A stretch of DNA of 64,000 nt from CAJBLF01 sp964560855 (lineage in GTDB: Bacteria > Patescibacteriota > Gracilibacteria > Absconditabacterales > Absconditicoccaceae): NCBI GenBank assembly GCA_964560855.1, contig CAZLLU010000001.1, forward strand, positions 17,590 through 81,589. Direction: 5' to 3'. The notes under the pieces are model-generated. The model did not search any database. It worked only from the letters and a program-made list of their open reading frames with translations, and was not told the origin of the DNA. The translations under genes and the position numbers were made by a program. Positions 44,372-54,574 of this stretch are shown in pieces; position 1 is the first letter of the stretch; every line of letters begins with the position of its first letter.

Positions 44372-45592
44372 ATGAAAAATGTCAAATATTTTCTCAAATG
44401 AATTTCTAGGAATGTCCTTGTACTCTGATTAGTGAGCTTACTTAGTGATTTGAGTTCTCAGATGGTATTTCCCTTGATACCATTGTTTCTTGCGAGCTTA
44501 TGATCAGGTGCTACAATCATAGGAATGGTAGAGTGAGCTGCAGATACGACAGCTGCATTATTGAAAGTGTTTTCGTGATATCTGTCAGATAAATTCAAGA
44601 AAAGGAAAATATTCGTTCTTATCGGATATGGTTTCTCTACAATCACAAAGCCATTATTTGCATTAGCAAAGACGTGGCCTGCAGTACTGACCTTCAGAGT
44701 CGTTGAAAGGATCGGAAAATGACTGAGAGATGCACCAAGAGATGCGTTAGTTGCTGATTCCACTGCACCAGAATACATGGGAAAGGCGTATGGTATCCAA
44801 AGAGCGATGGATGGAACCTGATCAGTGATATGAGCATTGATCACGTTGATATTGTTCCCGTATTTATGATATCAGAATCTATTCCTTTTTGCTTTTCTTC
44901 CATGAGTAGTCGCTGTTGTTGCTATACTCTTTGTAAAAGAAGCAAAGACGATGAAAAGGCATAATCATCGAAAGCATCTCAAGATACCAGAAAAAGTAGA
45001 GATACCATCATTACACACATCAATACAACTTTTACCAAAGAATCTTAAGTTGTTCATCCTTGTCTCAGCGCTTTTTGGACTAGTGAATTTCTGATATGCA
45101 TTTTTATTGCTTAAAGCAAAGAGTGTCTGAGCTTCCGACGAATGAGCAATTATTTATTATGTGCTATTTTATGGTATATATACGCTTGTTTCTGCACCAT
45201 TGGGAATGCTTTCTGATCGTATCGGAAGAAAAAAAATGTTATGGATTGCGTATAGTCTGTTTTTGGTAGTGACGTTATGATTAGCTTTTGTAACACAACT
45301 TTGACGAGTGATTTTTTTCTTTGTTTTGTTCGGATTTTTATTCGCTATCGTGGATGGAACAGAAAGAGCGCTTGTCGTAGATTTAGCAGGGAAATATAAA
45401 TGAACAGCATTGGGAGTGTTTCATACTGCTATAGGAATCGTTTCTTTACCAGGATGATATATTCTCTGATTACTCTGGGATAATATTTCCCCTCAGGCGA
45501 CATTTCTCTTTGTGTTTGCTATCGGTGTGATTATTATGATCATGTTCAGATTTGTAAACACAAAAAAACAAGAGATTACTAGTAATTCGTAA
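44372..45592 (+). CDS. MFS transporter
   Basis: 406 residues, 12 predicted transmembrane helices. Major facilitator signatures: LVSLLSDLSSQMVFPLIPLFL at the start, ERIGKGLRDAPRDALVADSTAP between helices 4 and 5, and SAPLGMLSDRIGRKK in the second half. The RIGKGLRDAPRD loop is typical of a UMF/NarK-distant efflux-like group. Gly is UGA at more than 20 places, hiding the gene completely from standard-code callers. The substrate is unknown. Confidence 0.88.
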
Positions 45593-45615
45593 TTTTTAAT
45601 CCGTAATTGTCTATA

Positions 45616-45936
45616 ATGCTTATCAAAGTTATCGGCACATGATGCCCCAAATGTAAACTTCTCTCCAAGACAGTAGAAGATGCTGCAAAAAAATTGAATA
45701 TTGATTATGAAATCGTCAAAATAGATGATGCAGCGGAAATAGCGGAATATGATATCATGGAATTACCAGCGTTGATTATTGATGATGTGTTGGTAGAGTG
45801 ATTTTCAGAGCCAGACGAAATGCTGGATATTTTACAAGAGATACAGAACCATCCTGGTGGATGTTGCTGTGGCGATCATTGTGAACACGATCATGGTGAT
45901 GACGATGAATGCAGCTGCGGATGATGTAATCATTAG
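45616..45936 (+). CDS. Thioredoxin-like protein with Cys/His-rich metal-binding tail
   Basis: 106 residues. The redox motif GCPKC (Cys10, Cys13; Gly9 is UGA) and the fold through LPALIIDDVLVEGFSEPDEM match small redox-active thioredoxin-like proteins (TIGR00412 type). The last 25 residues form an unusual tail, with GGCCCGDHCEHDH, then acidic residues, then CSCGGCNH. This would bind soft metals or Zn. It is the third gene of a redox/transport cluster, 23 bases after the MFS gene. Metal trafficking is inference. Confidence 0.8.
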
Positions 45937-46045
45937 ACGTCATTCCAGCGTCAAGAAGTTGCGGCCGGAATCTATATTTCTTTAATGTAGTATTGTAAAA
46001 CGTAGGGGCGATTACTCGTCGCCTCATTTTTAAATTTTGAAAAAA

Positions 46046-46062
46046 GGCGGATACTATCCGCC
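46046..46062. repeat. TCCGCC-family palindrome, possible terminator
   Basis: GGCGGAT-act-ATCCGCC hairpin preceded by a run of A between the convergent thioredoxin-like gene and metG. It differs by one loop base from the copy at 11983-12001. Confidence 0.55.
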
Positions 46063-46086
46063 CTTATAGTATATTTTCCATAATTG

Positions 46087-47667
46087 TTAGTTGTTCGCTG
46101 GTAGTTCTTTTTTCTGGTAGATGATCGCAGGATTGAGATTTACTTCGAAATCTTCCAAATCAAAGACTAACTTGAACTGATGCCCGTCGGAAATTTTCGT
46201 GGAATCTATCTGGCTAAATTCTTCATTACCGAAGATCGCTTGAATTTTTTTGAATCCATTGACCAAGATTGGTGCAGAGAACAATGCGATATTTTTGACT
46301 ATGTACAGCAAGAATTGCAAGTCGGAAATTGCTTCATTCTTTGTCTCTTCGTTCTTGTATTTTGCTCGAGGCTCAGCTTTGGTGATATATTCATTCGCTT
46401 TCTGTACTAGTTGGTATCGGTCATCGAGATAAGATTTGATTTCTGCTTTTTTCAAATATTGCTCTTCTATTTTATTTCCATCCCGACCGTCCTCGAAGTA
46501 AGAAATGAGTTTGCTTTCGTTGTTCTCTTTGAATATCTCCCGTTTCTGCTTATTGAATTTACCTGCTGTTATACCGTATTTCTTGCAAAGGCTTGTGACT
46601 CTGTTTACGAGATTCCCTCGTCCTCAGATCAGCATGCTTTCGTAGAGATGGCCCAATCTTTCCACAGAGAAATCGCCGTCAGCGCCGATAGGTACATCAT
46701 ACAATAAGTTGAATATTACTGCATCTCTATCGTAGTCATTCACGACTTGCACAGGATCGATGACATTGCCGAGGGATTTACTCATCTTCTGTCCATCGAC
46801 CGTAAAATATCAGGTGATGAATTCAGTGTTTGGTAATCTATACTCAACACTCATCAGCATTGCTGGCCGGAATATAGAATGGAATCTTGCAATGTCCTTT
46901 CCAAGGATATGGACGATCTGTGTATCATCAGATCGGAATCCTGCGTCTCTGCTTATCGTGACATAATTGAATAATGCGTCGTATCGGACATAACTCACTT
47001 GCTTAGGGTCAAACGGCAACGGGATTCAGAATTTATTTGTTTCCCTAGAGACGGAAAAATCTTCCAGACCACTATTTACGAACGATTTCATTTCATTGAA
47101 CCTATACTCAGGGATGAGAAAATTAGGATCATCGAGGTAGAATTTTTTGATTTTGTCTTCGTAGCTCTTGAGCCTAAAAAATCGATTTTTTTCTGTTATC
47201 AAATCTGGTTTTTTCAAATGATCAGGACAGACCATCTCACCGTCTTTTTCGATAAGATCTTTTTCGGTCTTGAATCATTCACAGCCAACACAATAGTATC
47301 CTTTATATTCTCCTTCGTAGATATCTCCATGATCATAAGATTTTTGGAGCATCTCCTGGACGAGTTTCTTGTGATTTTCTTGGGTGGTTCTGATAAAATC
47401 CGTATAGGAAATCTGAAGATGCTGTCGGACTTCTTCCCGTTTTTTTCCCATTGCATTGAGATATTCCATTATATCTCTGCCTTCCGCTTCGGCTTGCTGA
47501 ACGATCTTTTGGCTATTTTCATCGTTCCCAGTAGAGAATTTAACATCATAGCCAAGCAATCTTTTGTACCTTGCATAGAAGTCAGCGATGAACGAGCTGT
47601 ACGCATGTCCGATATGCGGATATCCGTTAGGGTAGTAGATCGGGGTAGTAATCAGAAATTTTTTCAT
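46087..47667 (-). CDS. metG: Methionyl-tRNA synthetase
   Basis: 526 residues. YYPNGYPHIGHAYSSF is the HIGH region; the zinc knuckle is YYCVGCEG with VCPDH; DGQKMSKSLGNVI is KMSKS. It lacks the C-terminal EMAP-like tRNA-binding domain and ends after the anticodon-binding helices. UGA-Gly occurs about seven times, and five ORF pieces share one frame. It charges initiator and elongator tRNA-Met. The stop is near the palindromic terminator region. Confidence 0.95.
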
Positions 47668-47783
47668 TGCTTTTTATAAACATAAAAATTGATCCATGAT
47701 CCATGATACAAGAACAGCTAAATAGTTCATGAATCTTGAATCTAGTATCTAGTATCTAACGAAAGTGGTAATGTTTTCAAGCC

Positions 47784-48413
47784 CTATGATTTTTTACACA
47801 CCATAATATGTCCTATGATATTTCCTTGCTCGATGACTGGTACGAGATGAATATCAAAAAAGCAGTTGTTCGCAATCTTTTCCAAGTCTTGGATCCTATG
47901 ATTGAAAAAATCTATTTTGAACTGATCTTTATTCTTTTTCCGGATGAATTCACGTCTCTGGATGAAATGTCCGATGATCCGTACTCATCACGTTTTCAAT
48001 ATTCTGTAGACTTCATTGAATAATCATTCTACATCTTCGATGTGTTCCAGTACGAAAAAGCTGGTGGCGAGATCAAATGATTCGTCATCGAAGGGGAGTG
48101 GCTGTTCCAAATCACAAACGACTTTCTCTACTTTGCCAGCATTGTTGGGATGTCTGCTCAAAAGTTTTTCAGCGATATCACAGGCGACATATCTTTCAGG
48201 ATTCAGGGGAGAGAGGTATTTGAACATTCTTCCGTCGCCAGCGCCAAGATCGATTAGTGAGATCTTTTCCTGTCTGGGGAGGTATTTTACAAAAACACCT
48301 TTGTCAAAACTATCAAGGTGTTTGTGGTGTTGCCCGTATTGATCGGCTATGGTGTTGTAGCCAGTCTTCGGATCGTGGATGAGAATGTGTTTTTGGTTAT
48401 AAGACAAACTCAA
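47784..48413 (-). CDS. Class I SAM-dependent methyltransferase
   Basis: 209 residues. SLIDLGAGDGRMFKYL is motif I for AdoMet binding, VACDIAEKLL is motif II, and VVCDLEQPLPFDDESFDLATSFFVLEHIEDVEG is the Methyltransf_11 core. A C-terminal section with RIIGHFIQRREF follows. The substrate cannot be predicted. Its upstream region carries the stem-loop element and a 26-base tandem duplication. Confidence 0.83.
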
Positions 48414-48575
48414 TTGCTAATTGATTAAAGATGAATAATGAATGATGAATGATTTTGGTATAGACCTGCTATGAACTATTTTGGTATAGACCTGCTATGA
48501 ACTATTGTAATACAACGATAGTTTATTTTAGCAATACCAGCATTATTCATTTTTCATTATTAATTATTCATTTGT
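48414..48575 (-). repeat. 5' element with 26-base tandem duplication and stem-loop
   Basis: Two exact adjacent copies of a 26-base unit beginning TTTTGGTATAGACCTG occupy 48453-48504. An imperfect ACTATTG-taata-CAACGATAGT stem follows at about 48498-48520. ATTAATTATTCA tracts flank both. The order matches the elements upstream of nrdR, hemW and gyrB. Confidence 0.65.
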
Positions 48576-48974
48576 TTAAAAGAATTTCTTCTCTTCATCG
48601 ACTTTTTCTCTTGCTTTATTCAAGAACGGCTGCATTTTTTCTTCTATATTTGGACTAGGTTCTTGCAAAAATTTATTTAATTCTGAACTTTTTTCTGCGG
48701 CTCTCTTGATATGCACGTAATATTTACTCAATTCCGCTACGACATCATTGAGATCGTCATTTTTTTCCAAGAGTTCGGTCGTCTTTTGCTTCAATAACGC
48801 ATTCTGCTGGACGTACTCATCAAGTTCACTACTGAGATATTCTACTTCTTTTCCAGCTTCTTTGAGATTGGATCTTAGTTGATTGACGGTGTCTTTGTGC
48901 TGATATCTGAGATAGAAAACGAAGTATCACAAGAGTCCTCCTGCTATGGCTGCTAAAATGATATATCACGTCAT
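48576..48974 (-). CDS. Single-pass membrane protein with coiled coil
   Basis: 132 residues: an N-terminal helix (GYIILAAIAGGLLGYFVFYL, two Gly as UGA) and then a long charged coiled coil (about 28-125). It resembles small YtxH- or ZapG-like anchors but no family is clear. It sits upstream of the methyltransferase gene in the same direction. Confidence 0.6.
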
Positions 48975-49054
48975 GATTTTTAATGTAGAATGTAAAATTC
49001 AGAATTCAGAAACATAACACACAATATATAGCAGTTTAGAAGAAGAAATCAAAT

Positions 49055-49081
49055 GAAAAAACCCGCCGAAGCGGGCTTTTT
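49055..49081. terminator. Terminator after the HU gene
   Basis: AAAAAACCCGC-cgaa-GCGGGCTTTTT hairpin. It lies 25 bases beyond the HU stop and is symmetrical enough to act in both directions. Confidence 0.85.
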
Positions 49082-49105
49082 ACAGCGCTGTAATATGGTA
49101 TGAAA

Positions 49106-49381
49106 TTACTTAACAGCAGCCTTGAATTCAGATCCAGCCTTGAAAGTAACTACCTTCATTGCAGGGATGTTGATTGTTTGAGAAGGATTTTGTGGGTTAA
49201 CACCTTTTCTAGCTTTTCTTTTTGAAGCCTTGAAAGTTCCGAATCCTTGAACTCTAACTTCTCCTGATTTCTTAACACCACCGATAACAGTTTCGATGAA
49301 AGCGTTAACTAATTCAGAAGCTAACTTCTTAGAAACACCTAATTGTTCTGCTAGGCTAGCAATAAGAGCTGTCTTTGTCAT
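49106..49381 (-). CDS. DNA-binding protein HU
   Basis: 91 residues, full length. MTKTALIASLAEQLGVSKKLA forms the helical dimer part, VQGFGTFKASKRKARKGVNPQNPSQTINIPA the DNA-bending arm, and VVTFKAGSEFKAAV the end. None of its nine glycines is UGA, matching NusA. This nucleoid protein is normally very abundant. Confidence 0.96.
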   Translation of the reverse strand: MTKTALIASLAEQLGVSKKLASELVNAFIETVIGGVKKSGEVRVQGFGTFKASKRKARKGVNPQNPSQTINIPAMKVVTFKAGSEFKAAVK

Positions 49382-49661
49382 TTGTACAAATAATTACTAA
49401 ATAAAAAGTACTGTGTACAGCAATGATATTAGCATAGAGGAACTGTATTTCAAGAGATTTTGGCAGGAAAACCGGTTATATCGGCGAATACATACTTATT
49501 AGTTCTCACCTAGGATTTCTCGTAATTTACGGTTGTATTCGGGGATTTGGGATTGACATTTTGGTAAATATATACGTTAAAAAATAGAAGAGAGATGGGA
49601 AAAGCCACACGAGATGCGGGGCTATAAACTGGGGTCAAAAAATTTACTACTATATATAGTA
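49382..49661. other. Intergenic region upstream of the HU gene
   Basis: 280 bases without a gene. AT-rich, with a short palindrome TACTATATATAGTA at 49649-49662 just past the sigma-factor stop and an AGCC...GGCT stem near 49601-49625 that may terminate that gene. A GTACTGTGTAC palindrome lies before HU. No clear promoter match was found. Confidence 0.35.
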
Positions 49662-50228
49662 CTAAGAGAAGCTTTCCAATAATTTTTTCAATTGCTTGAT
49701 AGCTCTCGATAATCTTTGTCTAACTACCTCATTGGAAAGTCAGGTGAGAAGTGTGATTTCTTCGTTTGTTTTTTCTTCTATAAATCTGAAATAGATCATA
49801 TCCTTGCTGATATCGTCAAGTCTCTTCATCGCATTCTGTATCTGATTGAACTTGAAATCGTGCTCGAGAAGCTGTGTTAAGTCGGTTCCGTCTGCAAGTG
49901 TATCTTCGAATTGTTCTCATTCTTCATTGATCTGGAGATCCGTGAATGGTGTGTCAGAATTTTTTTTGAAGAAATCTTTGATCGTATTTTTGAAGATCGT
50001 CCGGAAGTAGACAGTAAACGATTGATCTTCCTTGAAGGATTTTACACCTTCCCGAAATTTTACATAGAAATCGGAGATGATATCTTCAGCATCCGCTTTG
50101 GGTATGAAATAGTTAGCGTTGATGTAACGGAAAAACATATCGACCGTTTGTACATAGAATTGATTGAATGCATTCTGGTCTTGATTTTTGAGTTTCTTGA
50201 TGTTTTCTGGATCGAATGTAATAGCCAT
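49662..50228 (-). CDS. ECF-like RNA polymerase sigma factor
   Basis: 188 residues. Region 2 includes FNQFYVQTVDMFFRYINANYFIPKADAEDIISDFYVKF, and region 4 includes MIYFRFIEEKTNEEITLLTGLSNEVVRQRLSRAIKQLKKLL, a helix-turn-helix. This is the two-domain layout of ECF-type sigma factors. Two UGA-Gly (INEEGEQ and LTGLSN) lie between and in the domains. No anti-sigma gene is adjacent. Its regulon is unknown. Confidence 0.82.
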
Positions 50229-50258
50229 ATTCCCTATAAAATAAACATAATTATATTT

Positions 50259-51539
50259 CTATTTTTTCATTATTCCTATCAGTGTTTCTTTCGCTTTTTC
50301 CAATTGATTGTCTGTGGTATTTTCGAGATAAGCGTCTGCATCAAATTCTACGACGACATCAGGAGTGATTCATGTGGTATCGATATTCGTTCCGTTAGGC
50401 GCATATCGTTTGCCTACCGTGAATTTGAGTGAAGCACCGTTGTCAAAATCTTTCATAGTCTGTATAGATCATTTTCCGAAGCTTTGGGTACCTACTAGCG
50501 TAGCTCAGATCTGCTGCTGCAATGCTAGTGCGATGATCTCTCCTGCTGATGCGGTTAATCAATCAATAAGTACTACAACAGGCATATCAGAGAAATCGTT
50601 ATATCCCAATGAAGTCATTTTTTCGTCTTCGAACGTGGTGTATTTCGCACTTACGACCATTTCACCTTTTGGTATGAAATGCGAAGCTACTTCGACCGCT
50701 ATCGGCAGAAGCCCTCAACCATTACCTCTAAGATCGAGGATGACACCTTTAATATCTTGTTGTTTGAGCTCGCTGATGGAATTTTTGAGGAGATTCTCGG
50801 TCTCTTCACCGATGATGGAAATGTTGATATATCCAATCTTTTTGCCGTTTGAACCAGTGATGATCTTGCTGCTGACAGAAGGTATAATAAGCGTATCTCT
50901 CATTATCTCTTTTTCGATGATCTCTTTCTCTCCGCTTTTGTGAACTCTTTCGATAGTGATCTTTACAGTAGTTCACTTAGGTCATCTGATTTGCGCTACA
51001 GCTTGATTCACATCCAAACTCTTTGTGGATCCTGTATTGATCATGACAATTCTATCGAGAATCAGGAGTCCGGCCTTGAAAGCAGGGGAGCCTTTGATGA
51101 TTTCATCTATCTGTATATAGTAGTCCTTTTTGCTGATGACAGCGCCGATGCCCTCAAATTCTGATTCTCCTTTGAGCTCCTCTTGAAATCATGAATTCTG
51201 CTCGCTATCTAGATATACCGTATAAGGATCTTCGATAGCATCTACATATGCCTTGATAGCATTGTCGAGCATTTTCCCAGTATTGAGCTTATCAGTATCG
51301 TAATAGGCAGTCTGGAGAATGTCGTAGACGGTATCAAAACGTTCATACGTCTTGTTAGTCAATCCGAGCTCGTCGGCGTTTACGACGTTCTTTATCGATG
51401 CGATCAATCCGTTGAGATTAAGCTTCCCTTCTTGGATGATAGGCTGGCGGAGCGATTGCCGTTCGTGGCCAATCTGCCGTGCAAAACCTCAGAGTAGTAT
51501 TCAGAGTATAAATAGTATAAGCACTTTAGTTTTTTTCAT
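50259..51539 (-). CDS. S41 family C-terminal processing peptidase (CtpA-like)
   Basis: 426 residues. N-terminal membrane anchor (VLILFILGILLGGFA), helical bundle, PDZ domain (FEGIGAVISKKDYYIQIDEIIKGSPAFKAGLLILDRIVMIN), then the protease core GVILDLRGNGGGLLPIAVEVASHFI and LTASAGEIIALALQQ, with catalytic Ser and the later Lys in GTQSFGKGSIQ. It cleaves extracytoplasmic protein C-termini. Gly in LRGNGGG is partly UGA. It ends 30 bases before the sigma-factor start. Confidence 0.92.
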
Positions 51540-51561
51540 ATTTTTGATGTACAAATAAATT

Positions 51562-51903
51562 TTACGTATTGGTTACGTTCTCATAGATTTCTACTATAGA
51601 ATTATGTTTAACAAATACAACATCAAGTACATAGGGCTTATCTGTAGAGTGTTTGAAGAGATATTGCTCTATGGTTTTTTTGACGGTTCCGAGTTTCTTG
51701 GGGGTAATGTAGTCGAAGAAATCATCCATATGATCTACAACCTTCACTTCCACGAAGGTCAGAAATTCATCATTTTCGAAAATTAAATCCAATTCTCATC
51801 AGTGGATTGTATATTTATGATGGAGCAAGGTATGTCATTTATTTTTATAGTGTTCGGCTACCAAAAGTTCTCCTTCATCGCCTTTGTCTTTATTATCCCT
51901 CAT
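51562..51903 (-). CDS. YraN/UPF0102 family nuclease-like protein
   Basis: 113 residues, the usual size. KGDEGELLVAEHYKNKGHTLL, then GGELDLIFENDEFLTFVEVK and a helical end with TVKKTIEQYL. GELD...FVEVK corresponds to the PD-(D/E)xK nuclease core (Asp and ExK). UGA-Gly codons form part of HGGELD. The sodB stop lies five bases upstream, so the two are probably co-transcribed. The cellular role is unsettled. Confidence 0.85.
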
Positions 51904-51908
51904 GGTTG

Positions 51909-52490
51909 TTATTTACTATATAATTCTATCGCTTTGTCTCGGTTGATGCATTTTCGGATATTTTGTACATATTCAGGTCTGCGGTTTTGATAGTTCAAAT
52001 AGTACGCATGTTCCCGGACGTCTATAGTGATCAATGGTTGTTTTCCCATAGTGAGCGGACATCCAGCATTACTGGTATTTATGATTTCTATGCTTCCATC
52101 AGGATTTTTTACTAATCGAGTCCATCCAGAACCGAAATTGCCCACAGCACTTGCCGTCATTGTCTCTTGAAATGCAAGGAATGTTCATCGTTTGGCTACG
52201 ATAGCATCATACAATGCTCATCTCGGCTCGCGATTTTCTTGCGGGATAGTCAATCCATTTCGGTAAAAGGTATGATTCCGAAGCTGAGCAGCATTGTTGA
52301 AAATAGGCCCTTCAGCAGTTGTTATGATTTCTTCCAATGGTTTACCGTCAAACGGTGTTCCACTAATTAGTTCATTCAGCTTGTTTACATATCCCTGATG
52401 ATGCTTTCCGTAATGAATTTCTACGGTGTTTTTACCGATTACAGGCTCTAGAGCATGCATTTCATAGGGGAGAGGCGATAATTGAAACAT
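51909..52490 (-). CDS. sodB: Fe/Mn superoxide dismutase
   Basis: 193 residues. Metal ligands are all present: His26 (IHYGKHHQGY), His73 (NHTFY), Asp157 and His161. The Trp residues that line the active site and are otherwise invariant (AQLWNHTFYW, DVWEH) are encoded by CGG (52278), CGA (52260) and CGG (52014), while NRRPEY uses CGC and AGA for Arg. This is strong evidence for CGA/CGG=Trp. The metal (Fe or Mn) is not certain. It removes superoxide in the cytoplasm. Confidence 0.95.
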
Positions 52491-52493
52491 AAT

Positions 52494-52556
52494 TACGAAT
52501 TACGAATTAAAAATTACGAATTACGAATTAAAAATTACGAATTACGAATTACGAAT
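52494..52556. repeat. ATTACGAATTA tandem tract
   Basis: Seven or more copies of a TTACGAATTA/TTAAAAATTACG unit directly upstream of sodB. The same word family is found at 45583-45615 and inside hemW (about 13515-13545 and 14606-14632). Confidence 0.7.
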
Positions 52557-52630
52557 ACAACAACTTTAATGTTTTCACTAACATGAATTGTAGTAGTTAG
52601 ACTATTGTTTTCAAGTAAAAAACAGAAAGA

Positions 52631-53842
52631 TTATTCATATCTTAATGCTTCTATCGGTTTTAACTTAGAGGCATTGTTTGCAGGAAGTATTCAAAAAACT
52701 ATACCGATAGTTACGGCTGAAAAGAAAGCTAAAACAACAGCATTCAATGAAATAATGGCGGTGGTAAGGAATTTATTTATAAAGAAAACTACCAAAAAAC
52801 TAAGGAGAATTCAAATAATACCTCACATAACACTCATTAATACAGATTCTGTAAGAAATTGGAGCCTAATATCTTTGTTTTTAGCTCAGATTGCTTTACG
52901 TATACCTATTTCTTTGATTCTTTCTGTTACAGATACCAACATAATGTTCATGACCCCTATGCCTCATACAAGAAGAGATATAGCTGCTATACCAGCGAGA
53001 AATGTGGTCATGATGCCAGTTATATCACTCATAGCTTCTATCATTTCGCTTTGGCTTTGTACCGTGAAAGTTGCATTATCTGTAGGACTGAGTCATAGAT
53101 ATGATTTAATCCCTTCTTCTAATTCTATTTTTGTATCTTCTATGGTATCAGGATTTTGAGCAGATATCAATATAGTAGAATAATTATGCGTTCAGAAAAG
53201 TCTAGTAGCGGCTGTAGTGATAGGAACGAAAATAGCGTCATTGGAATTTGTATTGTCGTCAAGAACTCAGATTACAGTCATGATCAGATTTCCTATCTGT
53301 AGATCTTCTCATATAGGATTTGTTGCAAATACTCACGATCAAAAGATATCTTCAGCGATATTATGTCATAATACAGCAACTTTAGCATAATTATCTATAT
53401 CTTCATTAATGAAAAATGATCCATCAACGATTTCAAGATTTCTTACTGTTAGATAATCTAGAGTTACTCAGTTTACTGTGGTATTGGTAGTATAATCATT
53501 GCGATTAACCACACTTCTGTTACTGATAGTTGGTGCTATGGATTTGATATTAGATATATTTGCTTCTATATAGGCTATACTATCTTCATCAAGGGTAGCG
53601 GACTCAGAAGATGATGGATTTGAACGTATATTTCTATTGTTTCATCCAGGGGATACGCTGAGAAGATTTGTACCCAAAGATTGAATCTGGTTTATTATGC
53701 TTTGTTTTGCTCCATTTCCAATAGCAAGCATTACTACGACAGAAAACACTCAGATAATGATTCATAACATACTGAGTCAGGTTCTGAGCTTGTTTCTTCA
53801 TAGGTCAGTCTTTGCATTGAAAAAGTGTTCTTTGATATTCAT
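52631..53842 (-). CDS. MacB-type ABC transporter permease
   Basis: 403 residues: N-terminal helix (GLSMLGIIIGVFSVVVMLAIG), a periplasmic-type MacB_PCD domain and three C-terminal helices with VGGIGVMNIMLVSVTERIKEIGIRKAIGAKNKDI and LLSFLVVFFINKF. About 25 glycines are UGA, so standard-code prediction sees nothing. MacB systems are mechanotransmitters rather than classical pumps. ATPase and adaptor genes lie immediately upstream, 15 and 30 bases apart. Confidence 0.9.
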
Positions 53843-53857
53843 AAGAGAGGTAATGAA

Positions 53858-54544
53858 TTAAACGAGATGTATATTGTCTATAAATAGTCAGTCCTTGAGA
53901 TAGAGGTGTTTTTTTGCATACAGGGCGATTCCCTTTTCGTGAGTAATAAGAACAATTGTTTTTCCTTCATTATGAAGAGATGTAATTATCTCCATGATTT
54001 CATTCCCTGTTTTTGAATCTAATGCTCAAGTAGGTTCATCAGCCATGATAATAGAAGGATTTATGACAAGCGCTCTTGCAATAGCTACTCTTTGTTGTTC
54101 TCATCCAGACATTTCATTGGGTTTATTGTTGATCCTATGGCCTAATCCAACTTTTTCCAGTGCCTTGATCGCTCTTTCTTTTCTTTCTTGATTAGGTATT
54201 CATTGATAGGATAGTGGTAACATGACTTGTTCCAATGCTGATTTTCTTGGTATAAGGTTGTAAGTTTGGAAAATGAATCCTATTTTTTGTCAACGGATTT
54301 CAGCGTGCTCGTCACTACTGAGGTGAGAGACATCTGTATCTTCGAATAGGTATGTTCATGTAGTCGTTGTATCCAATAATCAAATAATGTTCATCAGGGT
54401 GGATTTTCCGCTTCAAGAATGCCCCATAATACTAACAAATTCTCATTTTTCGATTTCGAGATCGATTCATTTGAGCACATTAACAGTAGTAGTTTCTCCC
54501 AGATGATAGTCTTTTATTATACGATGTAATTTGATAAGCGTCAT
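53858..54544 (-). CDS. ABC transporter ATP-binding protein (MacB/LolD-like)
   Basis: 228 residues. Walker A GHSGSGKST, Q-loop FIFQTYNLIPRKSALEQVMLPL, signature MSGGEQQRVAIARAL and Walker B IIMADEPTGALD with H-loop ITHEKGIAL. Gly at key positions, including Walker A and the signature, is UGA. It is a separate subunit, unlike the fused E. coli MacB. Confidence 0.93.
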
Positions 54545-54574
54545 AATAATAATAAAGATAAAACATGTAGAAGA

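Noticed and set aside
48453..48504. Possible CRISPR repeat pair
   Set aside because: Only two directly adjacent 26-base copies with no spacer between them and no cas genes; it is a tandem duplication.
49552..49575. Promoter-like TTGACA upstream of the HU/sigma-factor region
   Set aside because: The only TATA-like box is about 10 bases away, too close for a sigma-70 promoter.
51909..52490. SodB with three active-site Trp replaced by Arg, suggesting loss of function
   Set aside because: All three codons are CGA or CGG, which the rest of the window supports as Trp; true Arg codons in the gene are CGC and AGA.
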